A DNA stretch of 64,000 nucleotides, taken from Pycnopodia helianthoides. Taxonomy: Eukaryota; Echinodermata; Asteroidea; Forcipulatida; Asteriidae. The notes below the pieces were generated by a model. That model was not told where the DNA came from. It searched no databases and was given only the letters and a program-made list of their open reading frames with translations. Positions 33,299 to 46,626 of the stretch are shown here, piece by piece. The stretch is from the NCBI GenBank assembly GCA_032158295.1, contig CM063256.1, positions 18,124,284-18,188,283 of the forward strand. The letters run 5' to 3'. The position numbers and the translations under genes are program-made. The stretch's first letter is position 1. Each line of letters starts with the position of its first letter.

Positions 33299-34613
33299 CA
33301 AAGTCGTCTGCTCAGTCCAACGGAGAGAAAACAATTGTGGCAAAATAGGGTAAACACTGAGCTGTTGCTTGGAGATGAATTTAATAGTACAAAGTCTACA
33401 CAGAGCCACTAATTGTTGCCACGCATCTTATACTAATTCTCTAAGCTCTTCGGCGGAAGGTACACGTCACTTTAACCTGATGGCATCCAATTGGCCCCGA
33501 ATATTCACTGCGCGTAAGTCAAAGCGGTTTTGCTATTAAAATGCCACAATGATTTCCATTGTCAACAGCGCACAAAATTACAATAATTTTGCAGCATCGG
33601 TTTGTTTGCTTTATTATCAAGTCGTTGCTTAATGAAATAGGCGCAGCCCTTTGCTGGGCCAACAAAATATTAATTTCAGAATATAATTTTGTCTCTCTTT
33701 TGTATGTGATTTTTATGCTAATTATTAACGGCGACTAAAGTTATTGATGAGTACTTTGTCTTGTTCATGGTCAATTAAATCTTAGTCTTGCCAGTTATTC
33801 ATAGTAAGAGCAATGATTAATCTAAAGCAATTTCTTGTGGAACAGAAATGGTAGGTACTTCAACTATAAGACTACTCGTGAAAACAATGGCACATTGATT
33901 GTGAAATATCAATTTAGTTCCATTTCTGAAACGCTTCTCTTTAAGATTTGTCCGTTTGTTAAGCATCTTTTTTACTTTATTAACAAAATCATTCTTACTT
34001 TATTAATTTATGCTTTTATTTATTAATTTATTTTTTTGTTACCCCTTTTTTCTCAAGGCAATTTTATTTGTTATTATTATTTTTATACTTATTTTGGAGG
34101 GGGTAAATTCTCTCACATCCTCAAGTTTTGGTCACATGTAAAAATGAGGCTGCCTAAAATTCATCAAATAAGGTTGTATTTTTTTCCAGAGATGCACAAT
34201 GGTTTAATTCTTGGTCATGTATTTTTTTTTAAACGAACATAATAAGGCATATTTCTCCTAAAAACAAATGACATAATTATTTCTCATGAGAATTGGATCT
34301 ATGGCATTTCAGTTGTCAGATTGAAACTTATCAATCATCAATTGAAAAAAAAGTAATTCGCTTCATCTTAAAAAACTAAATAGGACTTTCAAAGGTCTGA
34401 AATTTCATTAAAACAAGTTAAAAGAGGACAAATATTTTGACTAAATGTAAGTAATGAATACATTTTACACAAAAACAGCCAATGTTTTTGACCCAAATGA
34501 ATCTCCCTCTACTTTATTCTGATATTTTAAGTTGAGAAACAATTCCGATGACGTGGTTGTGAAATGGTTTCACCTATTGACAGTTACAGTTTAAGTGAGA
34601 GGAACACTTAACA
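33299..34613. other. Class A flank of L8 and 3' flank of L9
   Basis: Homologous to 36000-37300; T-rich simple sequence at 33985-34040. No gene. Confidence 0.4.
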
Positions 34614-34711
34614 ATGTTCTTAAAGTAAATGATGTCCGAGACTTCCTCGAGTGCAAGACAAATGGGGAGTGGTTTGTAGGCTCCGCCCAGCACGTCTGAC
34701 CACACCCACTG
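34614..34711 (-). pseudogene. Second PAN-like segment behind L9
   Basis: The minus strand reads SGCGQTCWAEPTNHSPFVLHS, open, about 430 bp past the L9 stop codon. Confidence 0.5.
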
Positions 34712-35145
34712 TTTGCATTGGTTAATCCAAATCGATTATGGACAAGATCATGATCATGTTTCTTATATTCCTATAAATTCAATATGAAGTTACAAGATCT
34801 TAGTTGAGACTCACGGTTTCTATTAGCACAAATAAATGTCTACATGTAGCGTAACAAAAAAACAATTGCGGTAGTGAGAAGCAACATATAGGTGAGACAA
34901 GACTCGATGTGTTGAACAGACTAACAATATTCTTGAAGTCTTTAAAAATACAGAGTGCCAATTTTGGACACAGTTATTTACAAGTGAACTGTCTTTTTCA
35001 ACACTCGGATGGAACACGCAACATCACTGAATGTCTTTGTGTTTTTGATGACCTATAATTATTTTGAAACGCATCTTCCACAAAAACATTCCTCCAAATC
35101 CGACAGAAAAATCAGACATGTCCGTTCATACTTGCGTTGACCAAT
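34712..35145 (-). other. 3' flank/3' UTR candidate of L9
   Basis: Nearly the same as 2491-2954 behind L2. No gene. Confidence 0.4.
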
Positions 35146-35865
35146 TTACAGTTCAAAGAAGGAGCAGCCCCCCATGTTCTTGAAATCAGTGACGTCAGCT
35201 TCCAAGCGGGATGCCTTGTTAAGCTGACATATCTTACCCTGCTGCCAGTGATTGAAGGAGTGGCATTGAGGCTCCGCCCAGCACGCCCAACCACACCCAA
35301 TGACTCCCTTGGCTGTTAGGTTCTTGATCTCATGGTTGAGCAGACACTGGGGTGTGAAGCGACCGTCATCGTCAGCTGTCAGGCAGTACACGGGATGAGG
35401 GACGCGCATCTCACAAGCAGCGAACTTGTTAGAGGAACAATAATGATCCTCCCATTTACCGTTGTTTTTTGATCGCATTCTGACGCAGTCCTGGCCTTTA
35501 TCCTGATAATGTGTTCCCTCCCAATTAGTGTAGTTGGAATCACCTTTGTTTGCAGGACATGACAGTTGTCCAGGATTGGTTAGATCTTTCTGGCACCCAA
35601 TCCAAAGTTCAAACTGATTGCGGTCCACGAGACCTTTTTGTATCTTCGAGTTATTCATTTCTCGCCAAATAAAATCTTGTTCTTTTTGAGATTCAGGCAA
35701 AGCCATGGCGCTTCCAGGACGATCGCAAACCCTGAACGCATCGGCCCAATTCATCTTCTCAGGCAGTAAGAAGTAGCAGGAGTCTTGCCAAGTCAACCAG
35801 CCGGGAGGACAGGTGGCTTGGAGAACCCGTAAGATGCCGACCATCAGAAACACAATGCGAATCAT
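35146..35865 (-). CDS. L9: CTLD-PAN lectin, class A leader
   Basis: Intact 239-residue ORF from the ATG at 35863-35865 (MIRIVFLMVGILRVLQA). The frame stays open 43 codons upstream, but that part is not conserved between copies. The CTLD (19-152) has the eight family cysteines at 19, 30, 47, 91, 103, 127, 143 and 151. The variable part reads NNSKIQKGLVDRNQFELW and MRSKNNGKWEDHYC, with WED at the WND-type site. Sequons NYT (111) and NLT (182) are kept; the NAS site reads NKAS. The PAN-like domain (160-234) has two private changes (PQCHSFNHW). It is the first intact lectin inside the putative receptor intron. Confidence 0.88.
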   Translation of the reverse strand: MIRIVFLMVGILRVLQATCPPGWLTWQDSCYFLLPEKMNWADAFRVCDRPGSAMALPESQKEQDFIWREMNNSKIQKGLVDRNQFELWIGCQKDLTNPGQLSCPANKGDSNYTNWEGTHYQDKGQDCVRMRSKNNGKWEDHYCSSNKFAACEMRVPHPVYCLTADDDGRFTPQCLLNHEIKNLTAKGVIGCGWACWAEPQCHSFNHWQQGKICQLNKASRLEADVTDFKNMGGCSFFEL

Positions 35866-37299
35866 CTCGTTAAATCTTAAATTCCGAATCTTTAGTAAAA
35901 AGGCGCTCGTGCACTTTCTACAGGTTGTAACAGTTCGACTTGTTTTTATACAAGTGCCAGACAGTGTTTTTTCCCGTATTTGGTCAGAGCTCACCGCAAA
36001 GTCGTCTGTTCAGTCCAACAGAGAGAAAAAAATGTGGCAAAATTTGGTAAACACCGAGCAGTTGCTTGGAGATGAAAATAATGCAATGTCTACATAGAGC
36101 CACTAATTATCGGCACGCATCTTATAAATGATTGTCTAAGCTCTTCGGCGGAAGGTACAAGTCACTTTATCCTGATGGCATCCAATTGACTCATAATCTT
36201 CACTGCGCGTAAGTCAAAGTATTTTGCAATTAAAATGCCACAATGATTTCCATTGTCAACAAAGTACAACATTACAATATTTGTGCAGCATCGGTTTGTT
36301 TGCTTTAATATCAAGTCGTTGCTTATTGAAATAGGCGCAGCCCTTTGCTGGGCCAGCAAAAATATTAATTTCGGAATATAATTTTGCCTCTCTTTTGTAT
36401 GTGAATGTTATGCTAACTATTAACGGCAACTGAAGTTATTGATGAGTACTTTGTCTTGTTCATGGTCAATTAAATCTTAGTCTTGCCAGTTATTCATAGT
36501 AAGAGCATCGATTAATCTAAAGCAATTTCTTGTGGAACAGAAATGGTAGGTACTTCAACTATAAGACTGCTAGTGAAAACATCGACATATTGATTGTGCA
36601 AAAATCAATATAATTCCACTTAATAGGTAATGCATCTTTTTGAAATGTGTCTGTTTGTTAAACATCGTTTTTTATTTTTATGTTTTTATTGTTTTTATTT
36701 ATGCTTTTATTCATTAATTTATTTGTTTGATTTTTTTTTTTTAATCGCATCTTTATTGTTATAATTTGTAATTTTTCGGAGGGGGATAAATTCTTTCACA
36801 TCCTCAAGTTTTGATCACATTATGTATAAAAAGGAGGCTGCCTACAATTCATCAAATAAGGTTGTTTTTTTCAGAGATACACAATGGTTTTATTCTCGGT
36901 CATGTATTTTATTTTTTTACGAACATAACTCGGCTTATTTCTCCTAAAACAAATGACATTGACATTCCTCTGGAGGATTGGAACTATGGCATTCCAGATT
37001 TCAGATTGAAATTTATCAATCATCAATTGAAAAAAGGTCATTCGCTTTGTCTGTAAAAACTAAACAAGACTTGTAAAGGTTTGAAGTTGCAATAAAAACA
37101 AGTTATAAGGAGAAATATGTTTTGATTCTATGGAAGTAAGGAATACATTTTACACAAAAACAGCCAATGTTTTTGATCTAAATCAAGCTCCCTCTAGTCT
37201 ATTCTGTTTTATTAAGTTGAGAAACAATTCCGATGACGTGGTTGTGAAATGGTTTCACCTGTTGACAGTTACAGTTTAAGTGAGAGGAATACTTAACAA
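35866..37299. other. Class A 5' flank of L9 and 3' flank of L10
   Basis: Class A upstream flank to about 36300; the rest is unit 3' flank with T-rich simple sequence at 36665-36745. No gene. Confidence 0.4.
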
Positions 37300-37396
37300 T
37301 GTTCTTATAATTAATGGTGTCCTAGACTTCCTTGAGTGCAAGCCAAAGTAGGAGTGGTTTGTAGGCTCCGCCCAGCACGTCTGACCACACCCACTG
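37300..37396 (-). pseudogene. Second PAN-like segment behind L10
   Basis: The minus strand reads SGCGQTCWAEPTNHSYFGLHS, open, about 440 bp past the L10 stop codon. Confidence 0.5.
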
Positions 37397-37832
37397 TTTG
37401 CATTGGTTAATCCGAACCGATTATGAACAAGATCACAATCATGTTTCTTTCATTCCTATATTTTCAACATGTAGTTACAAGATCTTAGTTGAGACTCACG
37501 GTTTCTATTAGCACAAATAAATGTCTACATGTAGCGTAACAAAAACAAACAATTGCGGTAGTAAGAAGCAACATATAGGTGAGACAAGACTCGAGGTGTT
37601 GAACAGACTATAAATATTCTTGAAGTCTTTAAAAATAAAGAGTGCCAATTTTGGACACAGTTATTTACAAGTGAACTGTCTTTTCCAACACTCGGATGGA
37701 ACACGCAACATCACTGAATGTCTTTGTGTTTTTGATGAACTATAATTATTTTGAAACGCATCTTCCACAAAAACATTCCTCCAAATCCGACAGAAAACTC
37801 AGGCATGTTCGTTCATACTTGCGTTGACCAAT
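37397..37832 (-). other. 3' flank/3' UTR candidate of L10
   Basis: Family 3' flank, nearly the same as behind L9. No gene. Confidence 0.4.
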
Positions 37833-38552
37833 TTACAGTTCAAAGAAGGAGCAGCCCTCCATGTTCTTGAAATCAGTGACGTCAGCCTCCCAGCGGGATG
37901 CCTTGTTAAGCTGACATATCTTACCCTGCTGCCAGAGATTGAAGGAGTGGCATCGAGGCTCCGCCCAGCACGCCCAACCACACCCAATGACTCCCTTGGC
38001 TGTTAGGTTCTTGATCTCATGGTTGAGCAGACACTGGGGTGTGAAGCGACCGTCATCGTCAGCTGTCAGGCAGTACACGGGATGAGGGACGCGCATTTCA
38101 CAAGCAGCGAACTTGATAGAGGAACAATTAAGATCTCCCCATTTACCGTTGTTTTTTGATCGCATTCTGACGCAGTCCTGGCCTTCATTCCGATAATGTT
38201 TTCCCTCCCAATTAGTGTAGTTGGAATCACCCTTTTTTCCAGGACATGACAGTTGTCCAGGATTGGTTAGATCTTTCTGGCATCCAATCCAAAGTTCAAA
38301 CTGATTGCGGTCCACGAGACCTTTTTGTATCTTCGAGATATTCATTTCTCGCCAAATAAAATCCTGTTCTTTTTGAGATTCAGGCATAGTCATGGAGCTT
38401 TCAGGACGATCACAAACCCTGAACGCATCGGCCCAATTCATCTTCTCAGGCAGTAAGATGTAGCAGGAGTCTTGCCAAGTCAACCAGCCGGGAGGACACA
38501 CGGCTCGAAGCCCCACAAAGAACTTGAAGATAAGTAACAATACAGAGTTCAT
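37833..38552 (-). CDS. L10: CTLD-PAN lectin, class B leader
   Basis: Intact ORF. Started at the second of two adjacent Met codons (MNSVLLLIFKFFVGLRA), it gives 239 residues. The upstream ATG at 38576 adds eight residues. The CTLD carries private changes PESSMTM instead of PGSAMAM, and NISKIQKGLVDRNQFELW. The body up to GKHY matches L11. Sequon NCS occurs in GDLNCSS, with NYT and NLT also present. The PAN-like core is CGWACWAEPRC; the segment after it reads NKASRWEADVTD, with Trp for Leu. The 3' flank is of the L9 type while the 5' flank is class B, so the unit itself is composite. Confidence 0.87.
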   Translation of the reverse strand: MNSVLLLIFKFFVGLRAVCPPGWLTWQDSCYILLPEKMNWADAFRVCDRPESSMTMPESQKEQDFIWREMNISKIQKGLVDRNQFELWIGCQKDLTNPGQLSCPGKKGDSNYTNWEGKHYRNEGQDCVRMRSKNNGKWGDLNCSSIKFAACEMRVPHPVYCLTADDDGRFTPQCLLNHEIKNLTAKGVIGCGWACWAEPRCHSFNLWQQGKICQLNKASRWEADVTDFKNMEGCSFFEL

Positions 38553-39257
38553 CATGCAAGCTGTAAATACCAACATACTGGTATTTTTAAATTGTAGACA
38601 CGTTTACTGTGCAAAGCAAATACAAATCACAAGTCAGAAGCTGAAGTTCCTTCGGTCTTTGAATGAAGCAAAGTTCAGCCTGATACGCTCATAATGTCCT
38701 CACTAATGTGAATATTGTGTGCTGTGTTGATTACTATATGGCGTTTGCATCCGCCTAATTCATGCATTCACTGACCCAAACCGAAGCTACGATGAACATT
38801 TTCTAACCTTCAAGTTAAAATTGATACAAAGACATACGTTCAGATGGAATCAATTTGGAACCAGCAAGCACCAATTGCCCAAGTCGTTGCTTGGCAACAT
38901 ATTAATTCTGGTGTCCATTTACCGTGAGAATTGAAATGAAGGTGTGCATTTGTAACACTTCTCGCTACTCCAGGCAAGTGCTAAAACTAGAGCTGGCATT
39001 TCAGACAAATTACAACCACAATACTTATTATGAATAATGCAGTGACCGGTGCTTTAATAGCTGGTGCTGCAAAAAATGTTTCATATTTTTTTTAATTTCT
39101 GATAAAGGAATAATGCAAAAACAACCTGCGACATCCTCATTCAAATTGGTGCTCCAAACAAAATTAAACAAATTGGCAGTTGATATATCTTTGCCATCGT
39201 AAGTCTGTAGCCAGCCTCTGTCTTTTCTACATATATTTTCAAGGTAAATATGCCACC
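38553..39257. other. Class B 5' flank of L10
   Basis: Homologous to 10861-11636 and 44160-44870. No gene. Confidence 0.45.
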
Positions 39258-39550
39258 AGTGTGTCCGACCTGGTTCCTCCTATCAGGATGTTTGAGCGTG
39301 AAACCGGGCTTTCTGCTTGTCTTCACTAATACACTATTGCTTTGCTGAGATGTAGAACAACGAGCCATTCCAACAGCTTTATTCCACGTACTGCATCTCT
39401 TTAGAACTCCTTGCCTGGTGCTTGTGTCCCTCCACTCTACAATCTATAGACTGTTTTATTATAAGAGGAATTATCAATTCCTACTTTTTATTTGTTTTCT
39501 TCACAAAGCCCCTAATACCCAGAGTGTTATTTTGCCTTGTTTGAGATGAA
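39258..39550 (+). mobile_element. Non-LTR retrotransposon 3'-end relic
   Basis: Disrupted version of the RT-tail relic at 44898-45173, at the equivalent position in the unit. Confidence 0.55.
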
Positions 39551-40654
39551 CTTGCAATACAAATAAATAAAAATTAAAAACACAAATAAATCAGATTCTT
39601 TCTTTCTGAATACAAGTTACTGTAACGATATTAGCATTTGAAGATCAACACATTACCGTTGGTAATTTCGTTTGCTGGAATTCTACTAAGCCCGATATGA
39701 ACAAAGCATAGCTCGTTTGACTGTTGGAATCCTACACGTGTATATTACCTTTGAAATCCGTGCTTATTCAAATGTAGATAACAAAGTATTTCTTGACATG
39801 GCTTGACATTTCGAATTATGTCCATCATTAACGGAATGATTCCAAGATATTGAAATAACCATTAACTTATATAAATAAAAACACATTTATTGCAGTATCG
39901 GTTATAATTAAAACACGTATAATATAAAATCAAAGATGGACACATTACGACCTTTTACGTTGGATGATTTTTATTTTGAATTAGAGATCAGTACGATATG
40001 ACAATGGATTAAAGATCACGTGTAATAATAATTGTTCAATTTCCGAAACGATCAGCAACTATTGGGTCAAATACGCCTATGGACTAATTCGTCAATTTAT
40101 TGTACGCATTATTGACATAGTCTTAGCTACACAAATTGTCATAAAGATATGAATATTATCACTGCTTCTCCAGCCAATCGTTCTCAAAACACATTACCGT
40201 TGGTAATTTCGTTTGCTGGAATTTTACTGAGCCCGGTATGAACACGTAAAGGCAAAACGTTACTCGTTTGAATCCTACACGTGAACAATACCTTTGAAAT
40301 CCGTGCTTATTCAAATGTAGAAAAGTATTTCTTGACATGACTTGACATTATTAACTGAATGATTCCAAGATTTTTAAACAACCATTAACTTATTATCCGT
40401 CTTCATGTTTATATCAATAATTAAAACACGTATAATAAAATTAAAGATGGACACATTACGACTTTTACGTTGGATGATTTTTTATTTTGAATGAGAGATT
40501 AGTGCGATTATATCAATAAAATAAACATATTTTAGTATCAATTCTTATTAAAACACCTGCAATAGAATTAAAGATGGAAACATTAAGACCTTTTACAACA
40601 AATGAAGTTTAATTTGAAAGAGAGATCAGTGCGATTTTAAAACAGCTTAACCGT
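39551..40654. other. Duplicated AT-rich spacer with an internal repeat
   Basis: A block around CATTACCGTTGGTAATTTCG occurs twice (39650 and 40191) with its following 250-300 bases, an internal duplication not present in the other units. No gene. Confidence 0.45.
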
Positions 40655-41440
<786 letters not shown>

Positions 41441-42664
41441 GACGTAGATGTTGAAGATCACGTGTAATAATTGTTCAATTTCTGAATACAATCAGCAAAC
41501 GATTGGGTCAAAGCTGTGATTGATGGTACGAATTCTTTACGAGGCCTTGCTAAGTAAACATGAATAAATTACTCGCTTCTACTCGAGCCAATCATACTAA
41601 AAAATAGCTGGAAAGTGAGACATCAATTGTCTACACATTATTATGGCTAACTACAAGTAATTGTGACGTCACATGAGAAACATTGAACTGTGCTGCAAAA
41701 ACTTGAATATTACATTTGGGCCGGGGACCAATGGTAATTTGCTAATAAAGTGTTTAAGCAACTAACTTGCGAAACTATAATTAGAATTGGTGCTCAATAT
41801 TTAACGATATTGATTATTACATGATTGATCATAAAACGAGAAAACTGGTTAGAAACTCCGTGTCATTATTTCAAAAAGCGTCTTCACTTCTGTTTAAACG
41901 CCTTGCTGGCAAACAGAAAAAACAACATGTGTTTGAAGAATCTTTTTGGTCATTTGCTCCAACGTATTGAAGTCTAAAAAAAAAATGGCTGAAAAGGGCA
42001 CTGTCGTCGTGATCACAACGAGTCTGTGGCCAGACATTAAATTCTGACCTCTCACACAGTTCTTGCACACGTGCGCGCGAAAATAATAACGGCGCCCTTT
42101 AAAGCTTTTGTTTGTGACGTGACGGTCAACACGCGCGCGTTTTATAGTAACTGGATGAGAGTTCAATGTTTCCAAGTCCAGCCTCAAGCAGACAATGATC
42201 ACGACGACATTCCCCTTTTAATTAGTTACAGCATCGATCAAACCGCTCCCATTATAGTATCACTATTATTAATAGACAGGATATTATTGATGCTATAATC
42301 GGTTTCACAATTCATAAGAAAACTTCAAAAACCTGCCTGAAAAAGTGCTTCTCTTAATAATTCAACCGCCTAGACAACCATATCGGTGGATATGTGCGCT
42401 ATATAGGCCTCCAAGAATATTAATATAAGCAAAACCTGTTGTAAAATAAATTCCTTGATTGTTTAGAAATGACGTCATTGTTGCCACTTTGAATCACAAA
42501 AAGTACAATATAAATAAAATAACACAAGTTTAGGGATTTGCCGAAGCTACCGTTGTGAGAACAGTTACTTACAGATATTAAACGTTATAACAAAGTCCTA
42601 ATTGAAGTGACCAAGCTTGTAAAACACTAAACACTAAATAATTTAGTATTTCCTTTGTATGTGG
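41441..42664. other. Duplicated spacer, no gene
   Basis: Homologous to 13131-14672 without the fold-back element and palindrome. No gene. Confidence 0.4.
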
Positions 42665-43028
42665 TTAAAGGCAATGTGTACCTTTGGTTTTTGGAACCGT
42701 TCGATTGTTTTAATCCTATATACAAGTAGATATATGAAATAAAACTAACCTGTGCAAATTTCAGTTCAAAAGGTGGTAGCATTTTTCAGATATTGCCGAA
42801 TATCTGTCGCGATTAAGGAAACATAATCCGTAATTGTTTACACAATATAAGAACATCTTTCCTAGCTTGAAATTGTTTTGAATTCATTTTTTTCTCAAAA
42901 CACAATCCTTAGAAGGGATTCGTTTCTCTAAATGGTATATATTATGAACAGCTGCAGTACTTCTTTACCAAGTAAGTGTTTATGGTCGTTTGTTTTGAGT
43001 AATTAACAAAGGTATACCCTCCCTCTAA
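42665..43028. mobile_element. TTAA-flanked MITE, unit copy 2
   Basis: Nearly the same as 48162-48524. The right TTAA is degraded to CTAA. Confidence 0.6.
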
Positions 43029-43439
43029 CAGTACTCATAATACTAGTGCAAATTTTTTTTTTTTTGTGGAGAACCTGGCCACGTTCATCGACAGACAAAT
43101 CGTAATCTTGTCAGTAATTAATTATTAGAACAATGATTAATCTAAAGCAATATCGTGTATAACAGAGGTGACAACTCTTTCAACAAAAGACTATTAGTGA
43201 AAGCAATAACAGACGGTTATGCATTTTTAACCAATAAAAAAAAAATAATGTTATTTTTGGACTCAGATATTTACAAGTGAACTGACCTTTTCACTATACT
43301 CGGATGGAACACGCAACATCACTGAATGTCTTTGTGTTTTTGATGAACTAGCATAAATTTGAAACGCATCTTCCACAAAGAAATTCATTTAAATCCGACT
43401 GTAATCTCAGGCATGTCCTTCATGCTTGCGTTGATAATT
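43029..43439 (-). other. 3' flank of L11
   Basis: Short 3' flank, shared with L12, where the second PAN-like segment is missing and MITE-adjacent sequence directly follows. No gene. Confidence 0.4.
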
Positions 43440-44159
43440 TTACAGTTCATAGAAGGAGCAGCCCTCCATGTTCTTGAAATCAGTGACGTCAGCCTCCAGG
43501 CGGGATGCGTTGTTAAGCTGACATATCTTACCCTGCTGCCAGAGATTGAAGGAGTGGCATCGAGGCTCCGCCCAGCACGCCTTACCACACCCAGTGACTC
43601 CCTTGGCTGTCAGGTTCTTGATCTCATGGTTGAGCAGACACTGCGGTGTGAAGCGACCGTCATCTTCAGCTGTCAGGCAGTACACGGGATGAGGGACGCG
43701 CATCTCACAAGCAGCGAACTTGATAGAGGAACAATTAAGATCTCCCCATTTACCGTTGTTTTTTGACCGCATTCTGACGCAGTCCTGGCCGTCATCTTGA
43801 TAATGTTTTCCCTCCCAATTAGTGTAGTTGGAATCACCCTTTTTTCCAGGACATGACAGTTGTCCAGGATTGGTTAGATCTTTCTGGCATCCAATCCAAA
43901 GTTCAAACTGATTGCGGTCCACGAGACCTTTTTGTATCTTCGAGATATTCATTTCTCGCCAAATAAAATCCTGTTCTTTTTGAGATTCAGGCATAGTCAT
44001 GGAGCTTTCAGGACGATCACAAACCCTGAACGCATCGGCCCAATTCATCTTCTCAGGCAGTAAGATGTAGCAGGAGTCTTGCCAAGTCAACCAGCCGGGA
44101 GGACACACGGCTCGAAGCCCCACAAAGAACTTGAAGATAAGTAACAATACAGATTTCAT
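43440..44159 (-). CDS. L11: CTLD-PAN lectin, class B leader, mosaic body
   Basis: Intact 239-residue ORF from the second of two adjacent Met codons (MKSVLLLIFKFFVGLRA). The signal peptide and CTLD up to GKHY match L10, including the private PESSMTM and NISKIQKG. From QDDGQDC onward the body matches L13, including the PAN private residues AEDDGRF and GVTGCGKACWAEP. The protein is therefore a mosaic of L10-like and L13-like halves, with the switch near 43780-43800. The C-terminus reads CSFYEL, a change shared with L12. The domain layout is as in L9. Confidence 0.87.
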   Translation of the reverse strand: MKSVLLLIFKFFVGLRAVCPPGWLTWQDSCYILLPEKMNWADAFRVCDRPESSMTMPESQKEQDFIWREMNISKIQKGLVDRNQFELWIGCQKDLTNPGQLSCPGKKGDSNYTNWEGKHYQDDGQDCVRMRSKNNGKWGDLNCSSIKFAACEMRVPHPVYCLTAEDDGRFTPQCLLNHEIKNLTAKGVTGCGKACWAEPRCHSFNLWQQGKICQLNNASRLEADVTDFKNMEGCSFYEL

Positions 44160-44874
44160 CATGCAAGCTGTAATTACCGACGTACTGGTATGTTTAAATT
44201 GTAGACACGTTTCCTGCGCAAAGCAAATGACAAATCACAAGTCAGAAGCTTAAGTTCCTTCGGTTTTTGAATGAAGCAAAGTTCGGCCTGATACGTTCAT
44301 AATGTCCTCACAAATGTGAATATTGTGTGCTGTGTTGATTACTATATGGCGTTTGAATCCGCCGAATTCATGCATTCACTGACCCAAACCGAAGCTACGA
44401 TGAACATTTTCTAACCTTCAAGTTAAAATTGATACAAAGACATACGTTGTAATCAATAGATGGAAACAATACGGAACAAGCAAGTACCAACTGCCCAAGT
44501 CGTTGCTAAGCAACATAACCGGGTGTCCATTTACCGTAAACATTGAAATTAATATGTGCATTTATAACACTTCTCGCTACTCCAGGCAATTGCTAAAAAT
44601 AAAGCTGGCACTTTAGACAAGTTGCAAACACAATACTTATTATGAATAATGCAACGACTGGTGCTTCAATAGCTGATGCTGCAAAAAAAAATGTTTCAAC
44701 AATTTGTAAATTTTTAGTAAAGGAATAAGGCAACAACAACCTGCGACATCCTCATTCAAATTGGTGCTCATTGTTTGAAAACAATATACATAATTAAACA
44801 AATTGGCAGTTGATATATTTTTGCCATCGTAAGTCTGCAGCCAGCCTCTGTCTTTTCTACTGCCACCAGTGTAT
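44160..44874. other. Class B 5' flank of L11
   Basis: Homologous to 10861-11636 and 38553-39257. No gene. Confidence 0.45.
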
Positions 44875-45190
44875 CCGACCTGGTTACTCATATCAGGATG
44901 TTTGAGCGTGAAACCAGGCTCTCTGATTCTTTTCACCCATACACTCTTGCTTTGCTGAGATGTAGAACAAAGAGCCATTCCAACAGCTTTATTCCACGTA
45001 CTGCATCTCTTTGGAACTCCTTGCCTGGTGCATGTTTCCCTCCATCCTACAATCTAGCCTGTTTTAAGAGGATTTATCAATTCCTACATTTAGCTCCCCA
45101 AAGTTATTTTCATCTTATTTTGTTTTTCTTCACAAAGCCCCTAATACCCAGAGTGACTTTTTGCCTTGTTTGAGGTGAAATTGCAGTACA
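44875..45190 (+). mobile_element. Non-LTR retrotransposon 3' end, best-preserved copy
   Basis: A plus-strand ORF (44898-45173) ends in a sequence typical of the C-terminus of Jockey/CR1-type reverse transcriptase ORFs: a CRTKSHSNSFIPRTASLWN block with NSLP right after it, followed by a hydrophobic tail. Only the 3' end survives, with no RT palm or endonuclease, so it is a dead, 5'-truncated relic. Confidence 0.68.
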
Positions 45191-45744
45191 AGTCTGAATT
45201 CAAGGCACTGTAACGATATTAGCATTTGGATATCAACACATTACCGTTGGTAATTTCGTTTGCTGGAATTTTAATGAGGCCGGTATGAACATGTGAAGGC
45301 AAAACATAACTCGTTTGACTGTTGGAATCCTACAAGAGAACAACACCTTTGAAATCAAATGTAAATAACAAAGTATTTCTTGACATGGCTTGATATTCCG
45401 AATTCTGTCCATCATTTACCGAATGATTCCAAGATATTGAAATAACCATTAACTTATTATCCGTTTTTATGTTTATATAAATATTATACATTTACTGCAG
45501 TATTGATTCTAACTAAAACACTTGAATACAATAAAGATGGACACATTACGAACTTTTTCGACTTGGATGATTTTTATTTGAATGAGAGATCAGTGCGATT
45601 ATATCAATAAAATAAACATATTTTAGTATCAATTCTTATTAAAACACTTGCAATAGAATTAAATATGAAAACATTAAGACCTTTTACAATAAATTATGTT
45701 TAATTTGAAAGAAAGATCAGTGGGATTTTAAAACAGCTTAACCG
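45191..45744. other. Duplicated AT-rich spacer, no gene
   Basis: Homologous to 11946-12511. Confidence 0.35.
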
Positions 45745-46260
<516 letters not shown>

Positions 46261-46273
46261 GAAAAATAACCAT

Positions 46274-46626
46274 AAATGTGGGGTTGAACAAAGAAAAATT
46301 GACTAACGCGGGATTTGAACCAACAACCTCCGGATTAACGTACCGGCGCTCTACCAACTGGGCTATCTAGCCCTATGTTGGCGGTCTCCCTATTTTGTCA
46401 ATATCTTTGTTCGGGGGTGCCAGTCAGAAGCCATACAACCGTTAACTGCCGTAGCCAGGGATCACACCCAAATTTACGATACAACCTGGGAAGCAGCAGC
46501 CACGGGATCACCTTGAGGGGATGCGACTTGTTTTGGATTTAAATGTCAAATAATGAACCACAAGGGAAACTGACTGGGTAAATTTCAAATAGTATGGTGT
46601 TGAACAATTTTACTTTGTTCAACCCC
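46274..46626 (-). mobile_element. tRNA-containing repeat with inverted ends, 13-bp target duplication
   Basis: 353-bp insertion flanked by GAAAAATAACCAT at 46261-46273 and 46627-46639. Paralogs (12845, 41197) have this site once. The minus strand contains a tRNA-like stretch (46305-46376): A box TAGCCCAGTTGG, B box GGTTCAAATCC and a GTT in the anticodon position, resembling tRNA-Asn. Both ends read GGGGTTGAACAAAG inward, an inverted repeat of about 22 bp. That combination is unusual for a SINE. Related copies: 62699-63003, 60690-60750 (fragment), 24191-24520 (fragment). Confidence 0.78.

Noticed and set aside
43359..43766. Plus-strand ORFs of 60-135 codons opposite the 3' part of each lectin (also at 6760, 10093, 19090, 48861, 53330)
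   Set aside because: They recur because they mirror the conserved PAN-coding strand; they show no signal or domain of their own and diverge where the lectin is free to vary.
46305..46376. Functional tRNA-Asn gene
   Set aside because: Position 33 and the B box are altered, the acceptor stem does not pair well, and it lies within a repeated element with a target duplication.
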